The notes below the pieces were generated by a model that searched no databases, was not told the origin of the DNA, and saw only the letters and a program-made list of their open reading frames with translations. Shown here in pieces: positions 16,287-24,275 of a stretch of 64,000 nucleotides of DNA. Origin of the DNA: Streptomyces abikoensis (lineage in GTDB: Bacteria > Actinomycetota > Actinomycetes > Streptomycetales > Streptomycetaceae); contig NZ_BMRT01000012.1 of the NCBI RefSeq assembly GCF_014648775.1, positions 93,986 to 157,985 of the forward strand, given 5' to 3'. Made by a program: the position numbers and the translations under genes. How positions within the stretch are numbered: the stretch's first letter is position 1; each line of letters opens with the position of its first letter.

Positions 16287-17441
16287 ATGCACCTGCGCAG
16301 AACGGCCCTCGCGGCGGTGGCCGCGCTGATCGTCACGTTCGGCCTGTCGGGCGCCGCCTCGGCGGCCGGCGGTACGGACACGGGGGCGCCGGGCGACATC
16401 GTCAGCGCCGCGCCGACCTCCTTCCACCCGCTCCCGGGCCAGCCCACGAACACCCGCGCCTGGCACGTCACCTACCGCTCCACCACGGCCAAGGGCGCCC
16501 CGAACGTCGTCTCCGGCACCGTGATCGTCCCCCGGGACGGGCGCACCGGCCCCCGCCCGCTGATCACCTACGCCGTGGGCACGGTGGGCATCGCCGACCA
16601 GTGCGCGCCCTCGGCCGGCTTCCCGCGCGGCACCACGCTGGAGGCCAACCTCATCCAGCTGCTGACCGCGCGCGGCTGGGCCGTCGCCGTCACCGACTAC
16701 GAGGGCCTGGGCACCCCCGGCGACCACACCTACACCGTCGGGCGCGCCGAGGGCCACGCCGTCCTCGACGCCGCGCGCGCCGCGCTGCGGCTGCCGCAGG
16801 CGGGGCTGGGCCCGGACACGCCCGTCGGCATCATGGGCTACTCCCAGGGCGGTCAGGCCACCAGCTGGGCGGCGGAGCTCCACGACTCGTACGCGCCCGA
16901 ACTCGACGTCCGCGGCACGGCGACGGGCGGCGTGCCCGCCGATCTACTGAAGACCGCCGACTTCAACAACGGCAACGTCGGGGCCGGGCTGATCCTGATG
17001 TCCGCCGTCGGCCAGAACGCCGCCTTCCCCGAGCTGGGGCTCGACAAGTACCTCAACGACAGGGGGCGTTCGTACATCGACTTCCTGAAGAAGCACTGCG
17101 TGGTCATCGACGTCGCGGCGGGGCTCTTCAAGCGGATCGGGGACGTGACGGTCAGGAACCCGCTGTACGAGGCGGACTGGCAGCGGGTGCTGCGGGCGTC
17201 GAGGCTGGGCACCCACGCGCCCGATCACCCCGTGTACCTCTACCACGGGGCGATCGACGAGCTGATTCCGTACGAGGTGGGGCGCGGGCTGCGGGCGGAT
17301 TGGTGCGCGAAGGGGGCGACGGTGCAGTGGAAATCGCTGCCGCTGGCCGAGCACGTGGCAGGTGTGATCGCGGAGTCGGTCCCGGCCGCGAACTGGCTGG
17401 CCGACCGCTTCGCGGGACGGCCGACACGAGGTAACTGCTAG
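16287..17441 (+). CDS. Secreted lipase (secretory lipase family)
   Basis: A 384-residue exported hydrolase. Residues 1-27 are a Sec signal peptide (MHLRRTALAAV, cleavage near ASA). The mature enzyme shows the secretory-lipase family pattern: WHVTYRSTTAKG early, the serine elbow GYSQGGQA near residue 190, an acid region in YHGAIDELIPY and a C-terminal histidine in LAEHVAG. Similar enzymes hydrolyse acylglycerols or esters outside the cell. The ATG has GGGGAG upstream. The two acyl-CoA ligases on either side would activate the released fatty acids, suggesting a scavenging module. Substrate is not determined. Confidence 0.9.
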   Translation: MHLRRTALAAVAALIVTFGLSGAASAAGGTDTGAPGDIVSAAPTSFHPLPGQPTNTRAWHVTYRSTTAKGAPNVVSGTVIVPRDGRTGPRPLITYAVGTVGIADQCAPSAGFPRGTTLEANLIQLLTARGWAVAVTDYEGLGTPGDHTYTVGRAEGHAVLDAARAALRLPQAGLGPDTPVGIMGYSQGGQATSWAAELHDSYAPELDVRGTATGGVPADLLKTADFNNGNVGAGLILMSAVGQNAAFPELGLDKYLNDRGRSYIDFLKKHCVVIDVAAGLFKRIGDVTVRNPLYEADWQRVLRASRLGTHAPDHPVYLYHGAIDELIPYEVGRGLRADWCAKGATVQWKSLPLAEHVAGVIAESVPAANWLADRFAGRPTRGNC

Positions 17442-17472
17442 GGGCTGTACCCCGGTTACGGCCGGGGCACCC

Positions 17473-19389
17473 TCACCGCTCGTACAGGCTCGCGATCTCC
17501 GCCGCGAAGTCCCGCGCGATGACCTCCCGCCGCAGCTTCAGCGACGGCGTCAGATACCCGGCCTCCACCGAGAACTCCACCGGCAGCACCGCGAACCGCC
17601 GGATCGACTCCGCCCGCGACACGTACCCGTTCGCCTCCTCCACCGCCGTCCCCAGCTCCCTCCGCAGCGCCTCGTCGTGCACGAGCTCGTGGACGGGCAC
17701 GTCGTCCAGGCCGCGCATGCGGGCCCAGTGGTCGAGCCCGTCCGCGTCGAGGGTGAGCAACGCCGTGACGTACGGCCGATCGTCGCCGATGACGACGCAC
17801 TGGTCGACGAGCGGGTGGGCCCGGACGCGGTCCTCCATGGGGGCCGGGGCGACGTTCTTGCCGCCGGAGGTGACGATGAGTTCCTTCTTCCGGCCGGTGA
17901 TCGTGAGGTAGCCCTCGGCGTCCAGCGCGCCCAGGTCGCCGGTGGCGAACCACTCGTCCGCCCCGGACACCGGGACCGCCTCCGCCTTCTCCGCGTCCCA
18001 GTAGCCGGCGAAGACGTGGGGGCCGCGCAGCAGGATCTCGCCGTCGGCGGCTATGCGGACACCGCCGCCGGGCAGCGGCCAGCCGACGGTGCCGGGGCGG
18101 GGGAGCAGCGGCGGGGTGAGGGTGGCGGCGGCGGTGGTCTCGGTGAGGCCGTAGCCCTCGAAGACCCCGATGCCGGCGCCGGCGTAGAAGGCGGTGAGCC
18201 GGGTGCCCAGCGGGGAGCCGCCGCTGATGACGTAGCGGACGCGGCCGCCGAGCGCGGCCCGGATCCGGCGGTAGACGAGCGGGTTGTAGAAGGCGTGGGC
18301 GGCGCGCAGCCGGGGCCCGGGGCCGGGTCCGGTGCCGGCCAGGCCGGCGGCCGTGGCCTCGGCGTGTTCCCTGGCCACGGCGGCCGCGCGGTCGAAGGTC
18401 TCGGCGCGGCCGAGCCGTTCAGCCGTCGCCCGGCCGGTGTTGTAGATCTTCTCCAGGACGTAGGGGATGGCGAGGAGGAACGTCGGCCGGAACCCGGCGA
18501 GTTCGGCACGGAGTTCGTCGCCGCGGAGGGAGTCGGTGTGGCCCAGGCGCACCCGGGCGCGGACGCAGCCGACGGCGAGCATGCGGCCGAGGACGTGCGC
18601 GAGCGGCAGGAAGAGCAGGGTGGAGGCGGGGTGCCTGCTGACGGCGGTGAAGACGGGGTGCAGCAGGGCGATCGCGTTGTCGACCTCGGCGAAGAAGTTG
18701 GCGTGGGTGAGGACGCAGCCCTTGGGGCGGCCGGTGGTGCCGGAGGTGTAGACGAGGGTGGCGATGTCCTCGGGGGTGCGGGTGGCCCGGCGTTCGGTGA
18801 TCACCCGGTCGGGCAGCTGCCGCCCGGCGGCGACGAAGCGTGCCACGGCCCCGGTGTCGAGCTGCCAGACGTGGGCGAGGGCGGGTAAGTCGGGGCGGGC
18901 GGCGGCGACGAGCTTCAGCTGCTCGGGCGTCTCGACGACGCACGCGGCGGCGCCGGAGTCCTGAAGGATCCAGCGGACCTGGTGGCCGGAGGAGGTGGGG
19001 TAGACGGGCACGGTGACCAGGCCGGCGGCCCAGGCGGCGAAGTCGAGCAGCGTCCACTCGTAGCGGGTGCGGGCCATGATGGCGAGCCGGTCGCCGGGCC
19101 GCAGGCCGTGGGCGACGAGGCCCTTGGCGACGCCGCGCACCTCGGCGGCGAAGCGGGCGGCGGTGATGTCGCGCCAGATAGGCCGGCCGGGGCTCCCGGG
19201 TTCCTTGCGGCTGAAAGCGACGGCGTGGGGGTCCTCGGCCGCGTTGTCGAAGGGCAGGTCGCCGAGCGTGCCGTGGTGGACGCGCGGGGCGAGCGCGGGG
19301 ACGGCCGCCTCGCGGACGGTCCCGGCGACGGTGGTCGTACGGGGCAGGACGAGCGGCGGGGGCGCGGCGGCGCCGGGCGTTGCGGACAC
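17473..19389 (-). CDS. AMP-dependent long-chain acyl-CoA ligase (second copy)
   Basis: Adenylate-forming ligase of 638 residues, paralogous to the first one. It retains TLVYTSGTTGRPKG, FEGYGLTETTAA, the hinge ITGRKKELIVTSGGKN and the C-terminal LTPSLKLRRE. It has an extra N-terminal stretch of about 45 residues (TVAGTVREAAVPAL) typical of FadD15-like enzymes. The start is GTG at 19387-19389 with AGGAG upstream. The TetR-type gene lies directly upstream on the same strand, and an inverted repeat in the gap is a likely operator. Converging with the lipase, it has only a weak 6-bp hairpin at 17450-17467 between the two genes. Confidence 0.93.
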   Translation of the reverse strand: MSATPGAAAPPPLVLPRTTTVAGTVREAAVPALAPRVHHGTLGDLPFDNAAEDPHAVAFSRKEPGSPGRPIWRDITAARFAAEVRGVAKGLVAHGLRPGDRLAIMARTRYEWTLLDFAAWAAGLVTVPVYPTSSGHQVRWILQDSGAAACVVETPEQLKLVAAARPDLPALAHVWQLDTGAVARFVAAGRQLPDRVITERRATRTPEDIATLVYTSGTTGRPKGCVLTHANFFAEVDNAIALLHPVFTAVSRHPASTLLFLPLAHVLGRMLAVGCVRARVRLGHTDSLRGDELRAELAGFRPTFLLAIPYVLEKIYNTGRATAERLGRAETFDRAAAVAREHAEATAAGLAGTGPGPGPRLRAAHAFYNPLVYRRIRAALGGRVRYVISGGSPLGTRLTAFYAGAGIGVFEGYGLTETTAAATLTPPLLPRPGTVGWPLPGGGVRIAADGEILLRGPHVFAGYWDAEKAEAVPVSGADEWFATGDLGALDAEGYLTITGRKKELIVTSGGKNVAPAPMEDRVRAHPLVDQCVVIGDDRPYVTALLTLDADGLDHWARMRGLDDVPVHELVHDEALRRELGTAVEEANGYVSRAESIRRFAVLPVEFSVEAGYLTPSLKLRREVIARDFAAEIASLYER

Positions 19390-19444
19390 GTGCGGCTCCT
19401 GTTCGGGACGGCAGGCGAACGACAGGCGAAACCGGCAGGCGACA

Positions 19445-19459
19445 TTACTCGGCAGTAGA
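19445..19459 (-). promoter_or_regulatory. Candidate TetR operator before the second acyl-CoA ligase
   Basis: TTACTCGGCAGTAGA contains the inverted arms TACT/AGTA around CGGC. Read on the other strand it resembles the repeat before the TetR gene, sharing the pattern YTACY-N4-RGTAR. It lies 56 bases upstream of the ligase start. Confidence 0.5.
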
Positions 19460-19545
19460 TGCCTGGCCGTAAAGGTACGCCTGCGCGCCCGTGCCGACCA
19501 CCCCCTCTCCCCGAGCCTTCCGGGTCCGGGGAGGAGGGGGACGAC

Positions 19546-20343
19546 TCAGGGCCGGGCGGCGCGTGTCCAGCGCCGGCCGGCCCTGAGGTTCTCCAGCCCC
19601 ACCCAGGCGACGTTCATCAGCGTCGCGGCGGTCTCCTTCGCCGAGGGGACGGCGCCCGTGCGGGTGTTGGCCCACCCGGCGAGCGACTCGGCGGCGCCCA
19701 CCAGCGCGTGCGCCAGTCCGGAGGCCTCGTGTCCCGCCAGGGCGGCGCTCCCGTCCCCGTCCGCGCCCTCGGCGGCGGTGGCGGCGGTGGCGGCGATGAG
19801 CCGGGTGACGAGGCCGACCATCTCCTGCCGCAGTTCGTCCACGACGGGCGCGGCCGGCTCCCCGTTCGTCCGGGCCTGGCAGCTGAGCACCGCCCAGCCG
19901 TCGGGGTGTTCGGCGGTGTGGGTGAAGAAGGCGCGCAGTCCGTGCCACAGCCGGTCGTCGGCGGAGGCGTCGGGCTCGATCGCGGCCCGCACCGCGGCCT
20001 TCAGGGCCTCGGCCTCGCGGCGGACGCAGGCGCCGAAGAGGTCTTCCTTCGAGTTCAGATAGAGGTAGACCAGCGGCTTGGAGGCCCCGGCCAGTTCGGC
20101 GATCTCGTCCATGGACGCGGCGCGGTAGCCGCGCCGGGCGAAGACCTCCACCGCGGCGTCGAGCATCTGCCGCTCGCGCACCTCCCGTGGCATCCGCCGG
20201 ATCTTTCCGGTGCCACGCTTGCGCTTCGGGGCCGGATCCTGCGGTGGCGGCGCCCCGCCCCCGGACCCGGTGGCGCCCTCCCGGGTGGTGTTCTCCGTGG
20301 CCCGTGGGGCCCTTGCGACCTGTGCGTTGCTCACGACCGTCAC
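19546..20343 (-). CDS. TetR-family transcriptional regulator
   Basis: A 265-residue TetR-type repressor. About 45 low-complexity residues precede the helix-turn-helix domain (MLDAAVEVFARRGY, MDEIAELAGASKPLVYLYL, NSKEDLFGAC). The C-terminal ligand domain has the long Ala-rich helices of the family. It sits directly upstream of an acyl-CoA ligase on the same strand and is flanked by two similar inverted repeats, so an acyl-CoA or fatty-acid ligand is likely but unproven. The GTG at 20341-20343 has GGGAGGGA eleven bases upstream; a GTG three codons later is an alternative, and the tail makes the exact start uncertain. Confidence 0.9.
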   Translation of the reverse strand: MTVVSNAQVARAPRATENTTREGATGSGGGAPPPQDPAPKRKRGTGKIRRMPREVRERQMLDAAVEVFARRGYRAASMDEIAELAGASKPLVYLYLNSKEDLFGACVRREAEALKAAVRAAIEPDASADDRLWHGLRAFFTHTAEHPDGWAVLSCQARTNGEPAAPVVDELRQEMVGLVTRLIAATAATAAEGADGDGSAALAGHEASGLAHALVGAAESLAGWANTRTGAVPSAKETAATLMNVAWVGLENLRAGRRWTRAARP

Positions 20344-20370
20344 GACAAAAAATCCCTCCCCCCCGTCACA

Positions 20371-20386
20371 CTACCGGCAGGTAATA
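20371..20386 (-). promoter_or_regulatory. Candidate TetR autoregulatory operator
   Basis: CTACCGGCAGGTAATA carries TACC/GGTA arms around GGCA, 27 bases upstream of the TetR start. Its layout matches the repeat at 19445-19459, as expected for autoregulation. Confidence 0.5.
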
Positions 20387-20459
20387 TCACGGGGAGGAGG
20401 GACGTCAAGGGCCGGGAACGAGCCTCCGGGGGGCCGTCCGGCCCTTTCCTGCCGGTCCG

Positions 20460-21797
20460 TCAGGCGGCGACGGGCGCGGTGCGGACCTCGGCGACGGGCT
20501 CGTCCTCCAGGTGGGAGCCGTCGGCCGTGTCGTAGGCGGCGCGGTCCAGGATCTTCTCCCGGGAGGCGACGATGATCGGGATCACCGACTGCCCGGCCAC
20601 GTTCGTGGCGGTTCTCATCATGTCCACGATCGGGTCGATCGCCAGGAGCAGGCCCACGCCCGCCATCGGCAGGCCCAGCGTCGAGAGCGTCAGCGTGAGC
20701 ATCACGGTGGCGCCGGTGAGGCCGGCGGTGGCGGCCGAGCCGATGACGGAGACGAAGGCGATCAGGATGTAGTCCTTGACCTCCAGCGGCACGTCGAAGA
20801 CCTGGGCGACGAAGATCGCGGCGATGGCCGGGTAGATCGAGGCGCAGCCGTCCATCTTGGTCGTCGAGCCGAAGGGCACCGCGAAGGACGCGTACTCCTT
20901 GGGGACGCCGAGCCGCTCGGTGACCTTCTGGGTGAGCGGCATGGTGCCGACGGAGGAGCGGGAGACGAAGGCCAGCTGGATGGCGGGCCAGGCGCCCTTG
21001 AAGAAGCGCAGCGGGTTGACCTTGGCGACGGTCGCGAGCAGCAGCGGGTAGACGCCGAACAGCACGATGGCGCAGCCGACGTAGATGTCGGCGGTGAACG
21101 TCGCGTACTTGCCGAGCAGGCCCCAGCCGTAGGTGGAGATGGCGGTGCCGACCAGGCCGAGCGTGCCCAGCGGGGCGAGCTTGATGACCCACCACAGGGC
21201 CTTCTGCAGCAGCTCCAGCACGGAGTGGCTGAAGGTGAGGACGGGCTGGGCCTTCTCGCCGGTCTTGAGGATCGCGATGCCGACGACCACGGCCATGAAG
21301 ACGATCTGGAGGACCTTCAGCTGGGTGAAGGGCGTGACGATGTCGGTGGGGATGATGCCGGTGAGGAAGTCGAGCCAGGAGCCGTGCTTCTTGGGCTCGG
21401 CGCCGTCGGCGGCGGTGAGGCCGGTGCCCGCGCCCGGGTCGGTGAGGAGGCCGATCGCCAGGCCGATGACGACCGCGATCAGCGACGTGATCATGAACCA
21501 CATCAGGGTGCGGGTGGCCAGCCGGGCGGCGTTGGAGACGTTCCGCAGATTGGTGATCGAGACCAGGATCGCGAAGAACACCAGCGGCGCGATGACCAGC
21601 ATCAGCAGCTGGACGAAGGTGTCACCGATCCTGCCCAGCGTGCTGCCGAGCCAGCCGATGTCACCGCTCTTGGCGGCCCAGCCGAGCAGGGCGCCCAGGG
21701 CGAGGCCGAGCAGGATCTGGGCCCAGAAGGGCACGCTGAATATGCGGGATATGCGCCCGCGCGAGGCGGCCGCCGTGGGGGACGGTGACGTCGACAT
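20460..21797 (-). CDS. Dicarboxylate/amino acid:cation symporter (DAACS family)
   Basis: A 445-residue transporter of the GltP/DctA family, which takes up C4-dicarboxylates or acidic amino acids with protons or sodium. Eight hydrophobic helices and two re-entrant loops are recognisable. The first loop signature is SRSSVGTMPLT and the substrate/cation signature is TTKMDGCASIYPAIAAIFVAQ. A later GSAATAGLTGA block and MRTATNVAGQS complete the family pattern. The ATG at 21795-21797 was chosen by family length; an upstream ATG at 21814-21816 in the same frame is possible, and neither has a good ribosome site. A strong terminator separates it from the upstream gene. Substrate is uncertain. Confidence 0.92.
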   Translation of the reverse strand: MSTSPSPTAAASRGRISRIFSVPFWAQILLGLALGALLGWAAKSGDIGWLGSTLGRIGDTFVQLLMLVIAPLVFFAILVSITNLRNVSNAARLATRTLMWFMITSLIAVVIGLAIGLLTDPGAGTGLTAADGAEPKKHGSWLDFLTGIIPTDIVTPFTQLKVLQIVFMAVVVGIAILKTGEKAQPVLTFSHSVLELLQKALWWVIKLAPLGTLGLVGTAISTYGWGLLGKYATFTADIYVGCAIVLFGVYPLLLATVAKVNPLRFFKGAWPAIQLAFVSRSSVGTMPLTQKVTERLGVPKEYASFAVPFGSTTKMDGCASIYPAIAAIFVAQVFDVPLEVKDYILIAFVSVIGSAATAGLTGATVMLTLTLSTLGLPMAGVGLLLAIDPIVDMMRTATNVAGQSVIPIIVASREKILDRAAYDTADGSHLEDEPVAEVRTAPVAA

Positions 21798-21890
21798 GCG
21801 AATTACCGTAACACTCATGCTTTGAGCAACCCAAAGAACTTCTTTGAGGCGCACGCACATCAGAACGCGCCGGAACATGCCGGAACGCGC

Positions 21891-21932
21891 CTGCGCCCCG
21901 CGCCGGAACGGGAGTTCCGGCGCGGGGCGCAG
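21891..21932 (-). terminator. Perfect 19-bp hairpin
   Basis: CTGCGCCCCGCGCCGGAAC (21891-21909) pairs fully with 21914-21932 around the loop GGGA. It lies just after the DUF4229 gene on the minus strand and isolates it from the symporter. Confidence 0.88.
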
Positions 21933-21961
21933 GTAGAGGTATGTCGTATATGTGAGGAGTG

Positions 21962-22252
21962 TTACTGGACCGCGTCCTCCTGGCCCGCGTTCGCGGCCAT
22001 CTTGGCCTTCGCGCGGTCCACCCGCTCCACGATCTGCTCGGACATGGCGTCCCGCTGCTTGCGCAGCAGGACCCAGCTCAGCGGCGCGGAGAGGATCAGG
22101 GCCAGCAGGATCATCCAGACGAGGTTGGAGTTGCCGACCCCGAGCGGGATGACGTGGACGTAGCACAGCACCCAGACCACGGCGAAGCAGCCGACCAGCA
22201 GGCCGAGCCGCAGGGCGGTGTAGCGGAGCGACGCGAACTTCTGGCTACTCAC
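21962..22252 (-). CDS. DUF4229 small membrane protein
   Basis: A 96-residue protein with two hydrophobic helices (LGLLVGCFAVVWVLCYVHVI and VWMILLALILSAPLSWVLL) and a charged C-terminal tail (RKQRDAMSEQIVERVDRAKAK). This layout fits the actinobacterial DUF4229 family of unknown function. The GTG at 22250-22252 has GAAGG upstream at a good distance and gives the usual SSQKFASLRYTALR start. The longer frame would add 13 residues. It lies 71 bases after mqnE on the same strand and may be co-transcribed. No function is assigned. Confidence 0.85.
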   Translation of the reverse strand: MSSQKFASLRYTALRLGLLVGCFAVVWVLCYVHVIPLGVGNSNLVWMILLALILSAPLSWVLLRKQRDAMSEQIVERVDRAKAKMAANAGQEDAVQ

Positions 22253-22323
22253 GGACGGGACCTTCTTCTCGACGACAACCGAAACGTGCAATTCCAGTAG
22301 TACAGCACGCCCAGAAGTGGATC

Positions 22324-23487
22324 TCAGACCCGCATCGGCTGCGGCGACTCCCGCAGCGAGGCGTCCGGACCCGGGTACTCACGGATGATCTCGTAGCGGG
22401 TGTTCCGCTCCACCGGGCGGAAGCCGGCGTCGCGGATCAGCTCCAGCAGATCGTCACGGGTGAGCTTGTTCGGCGTGCCGTAGTTGTCGGCGTCGTGAGT
22501 GATCTTGTACTCGACGACCGAGCCGTCCATGTCGTCCGCGCCGTGCTGGAGGGCGAGCTGGGCGGTCTGCACGCCGTGCATCACCCAGAAGACCTTGACG
22601 TGCGGGACGTTGTCGAACAGCAGCCGGGAGACGGCGAAGGTCTTCAGCGCCTCGGCGCCCGTCGCCATCGTGGTCCGCGCCTGGAGCCGGTTGCGGATCT
22701 TGCCGTCCTTCATGTCCACGAAGTCGTGCTGGTAGCGCAGCGGGATGAAGACGTGGAAGCCACCGGTCTCGTCCTGCAGCTCACGCAGGCGCAGCACGTG
22801 GTCCACGCGGTGGCGCGGCTCCTCGATGTGCCCGTAGAGCATGGTGCAGGGGCCCTTGAGGCCCTTGGAGTGGGCGAGGCGGTGGATGCGCGACCAGTCC
22901 TCCCAGTGGGTGTCGTGGTCGACGATGTGCTGCCGCACCTCCCAGTCGAAGATCTCCGCGCCGCCGCCGGTCAGCGACTCCAGACCGGCGTCGATCAGCT
23001 CGTCGAGGATCTCCTCGGCGGGCATCCCGGAGATCTTCTCGAAGTGCTGGATCTCGGTGGCGGTGAACGCCTTCAGGGAGACGTTCGGCAGCGCCTCCTT
23101 GAGCGCGCGCAGGGAGCGCGGGTAGTAGCGCCACGGCAGCGTGGGGTGGAGGCCGTTGACGATGTGCAGCTCGGTGAGGTTCTCGCTCTCCATGGCCTTG
23201 GCCAGGCGGACGGCTTCCTCGATGCGCATCGTGTACGCGTCCTTCTCGCCCGGCTTGCGCTGGAACGAGCAGTACGCGCACGACGCCGTGCACACATTGG
23301 TCATGTTGAGGTGGCGGTTGACGTTGAAGTGGACGACGTCGCCGTTCTTCTTCGTCCGGACGTGGTGCGCCAGACCGCCCAGCCAGGCCAGGTCGTCGGA
23401 CTCGTAGAGGGCGATGCCGTCCTCGCGGGTGAGCCGCTCGCCCGCGTAGACCTTCTCCTCGAGCTCACGCTTGAGTCCAGCGTCCAT
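22324..23487 (-). CDS. mqnE: Aminofutalosine synthase MqnE
   Basis: Radical SAM enzyme that joins 3-enolpyruvyl-benzoate to the adenosyl moiety of SAM, giving aminofutalosine. The 387-residue protein carries CxxxCxxC at Cys66, Cys70 and Cys73 (NVCTASCAYCSF). Family blocks HIVNGLHPTLPW, SLTGGGAEIF and FIPLRYQHDF are intact. The NRHLNMTN lead-in and these blocks separate it from the paralogue MqnC. The ATG at 23485-23487 gives the standard N terminus. It is followed by the DUF4229 gene and preceded by an Lrp-type regulator on the same strand, so control by that regulator is possible. High confidence. Confidence 0.96.
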   Translation of the reverse strand: MDAGLKRELEEKVYAGERLTREDGIALYESDDLAWLGGLAHHVRTKKNGDVVHFNVNRHLNMTNVCTASCAYCSFQRKPGEKDAYTMRIEEAVRLAKAMESENLTELHIVNGLHPTLPWRYYPRSLRALKEALPNVSLKAFTATEIQHFEKISGMPAEEILDELIDAGLESLTGGGAEIFDWEVRQHIVDHDTHWEDWSRIHRLAHSKGLKGPCTMLYGHIEEPRHRVDHVLRLRELQDETGGFHVFIPLRYQHDFVDMKDGKIRNRLQARTTMATGAEALKTFAVSRLLFDNVPHVKVFWVMHGVQTAQLALQHGADDMDGSVVEYKITHDADNYGTPNKLTRDDLLELIRDAGFRPVERNTRYEIIREYPGPDASLRESPQPMRV

Positions 23488-23546
23488 GCGTCCGCCCTCT
23501 CCGATACATCCGATTTCGAGACCCCGTCGAGCCTACTCCCTGGGCC

Positions 23547-24002
23547 TCAGACGTCCTCGGGCAGCTCGCCCACGCGGTTCTCCCACTTGGTGGAGAGGAC
23601 GATCGTGGTGCGGGTACGGCTGACGCCCTTGGTGCCGGAGAGCCGGCGGATGGTGCGCTCCAGCCCGTCCACGTCGCCGACCCGGACCTTGAGCATGTAC
23701 GAGTCGTCGCCGGCGATGAACCAGCAGTCCTCGATCTCCTCCAGGTCGCGCAGCCGGCGCGCCACGTCCTCGTGGTCGGCGGCGTCCGAGAGCTGGATGC
23801 CGATCAGGGCGGTGACGCCCAGGCCCAGCGAGGCCGCGTTCACGGTCGCGCGGTAGCCCGTGATGACGCCCGCCGCCTCCAGCCGGTTGATCCGGTCCGT
23901 GACGCTCGGCCCCGACAGGCCGACCAGCCTGCCGAGCTCCGCGTACGACGCCCGGCCGTTCTCCCGCAGCGCCTGGATGAGCTGCCTGTCCACCGCGTCC
24001 AT
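23547..24002 (-). CDS. Lrp/AsnC-family regulator
   Basis: A 151-residue regulator of normal family length. Residues 1-60 hold the AsnC helix-turn-helix (DRQLIQALRENGRASYAELGRLVGLSGPSVTDRINRLE region), and residues 65-145 form the RAM ligand-binding domain (VTALIGIQLS, CWFIAGDDSYMLKVRVGDVDG, TRTTIVLSTKWENR). These proteins form octamers and respond to amino acids. The ATG is at 24000-24002. It is divergent from the 44-residue gene; two direct repeats in the gap are likely binding sites. It lies 59 bases upstream of mqnE, so it may affect menaquinone supply. Ligand unknown. Confidence 0.94.
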   Translation of the reverse strand: MDAVDRQLIQALRENGRASYAELGRLVGLSGPSVTDRINRLEAAGVITGYRATVNAASLGLGVTALIGIQLSDAADHEDVARRLRDLEEIEDCWFIAGDDSYMLKVRVGDVDGLERTIRRLSGTKGVSRTRTTIVLSTKWENRVGELPEDV

Positions 24003-24012
24003 AGCCTGGCAC

Positions 24013-24103
24013 CTTTCAATAATCAGCGAACTCGCCGGTTTCAGTGTAGAATCTAAGGCGTACGGGGTTCCAGACCCCGAAAATCTTTCACCAGATCAGC
24101 GAA
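24013..24103. promoter_or_regulatory. Two direct repeats, candidate Lrp binding sites
   Basis: CTTTCA-N3-ATCAGCGAA at 24013-24030 recurs as CTTTCA-N4-ATCAGCGAA at 24085-24103, with starts 72 bases apart. They bracket the divergent promoters; TAGAAT at 24047-24052 is a possible rightward -10. Spaced repeats suit an Lrp octamer wrapping DNA. Confidence 0.55.
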
Positions 24104-24140
24104 TCATCGACGATCCTTCGATCTCAGGAGTGAAGACCTC

Positions 24141-24275
24141 GTGTACTCGATCGAGATGGCCTACGCCCGCATGCGCGAGCTCCAGGACCTGGCCAACCGC
24201 TCGCGTGCCCACCAGTCCACCCCGGCTCCGCGCCTCGCGGCGAAGATCCGCCTGCCGCGCGCCAAGAAGCGCTAG
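24141..24275 (+). CDS. 44-residue basic small protein
   Basis: A small gene reading M(GTG)YSIEMAYARMRELQ to RLPRAKKR. The first half should form an amphipathic helix (MAYARMRELQDLANRSR), and the C terminus is strongly basic (AAKIRLPRAKKR), so nucleic-acid or membrane contact is possible. AGGAG at 24126-24130 lies 10 bases before the GTG, and codon use is strongly G/C at position three. It is divergent from the Lrp gene and shares its promoter region. Its TAG stop lies in the palindrome CTAG that also forms the ubiX stop on the other strand. No family recognised; coding status rests on ribosome site, codon bias and context. Confidence 0.7.
   Translation: MYSIEMAYARMRELQDLANRSRAHQSTPAPRLAAKIRLPRAKKR

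Noticed and set aside
17450..17467. Hairpin CCCCGG/CCGGGG between the lipase and the second ligase gene
   Set aside because: Only six base pairs; too weak to call as a terminator on its own.
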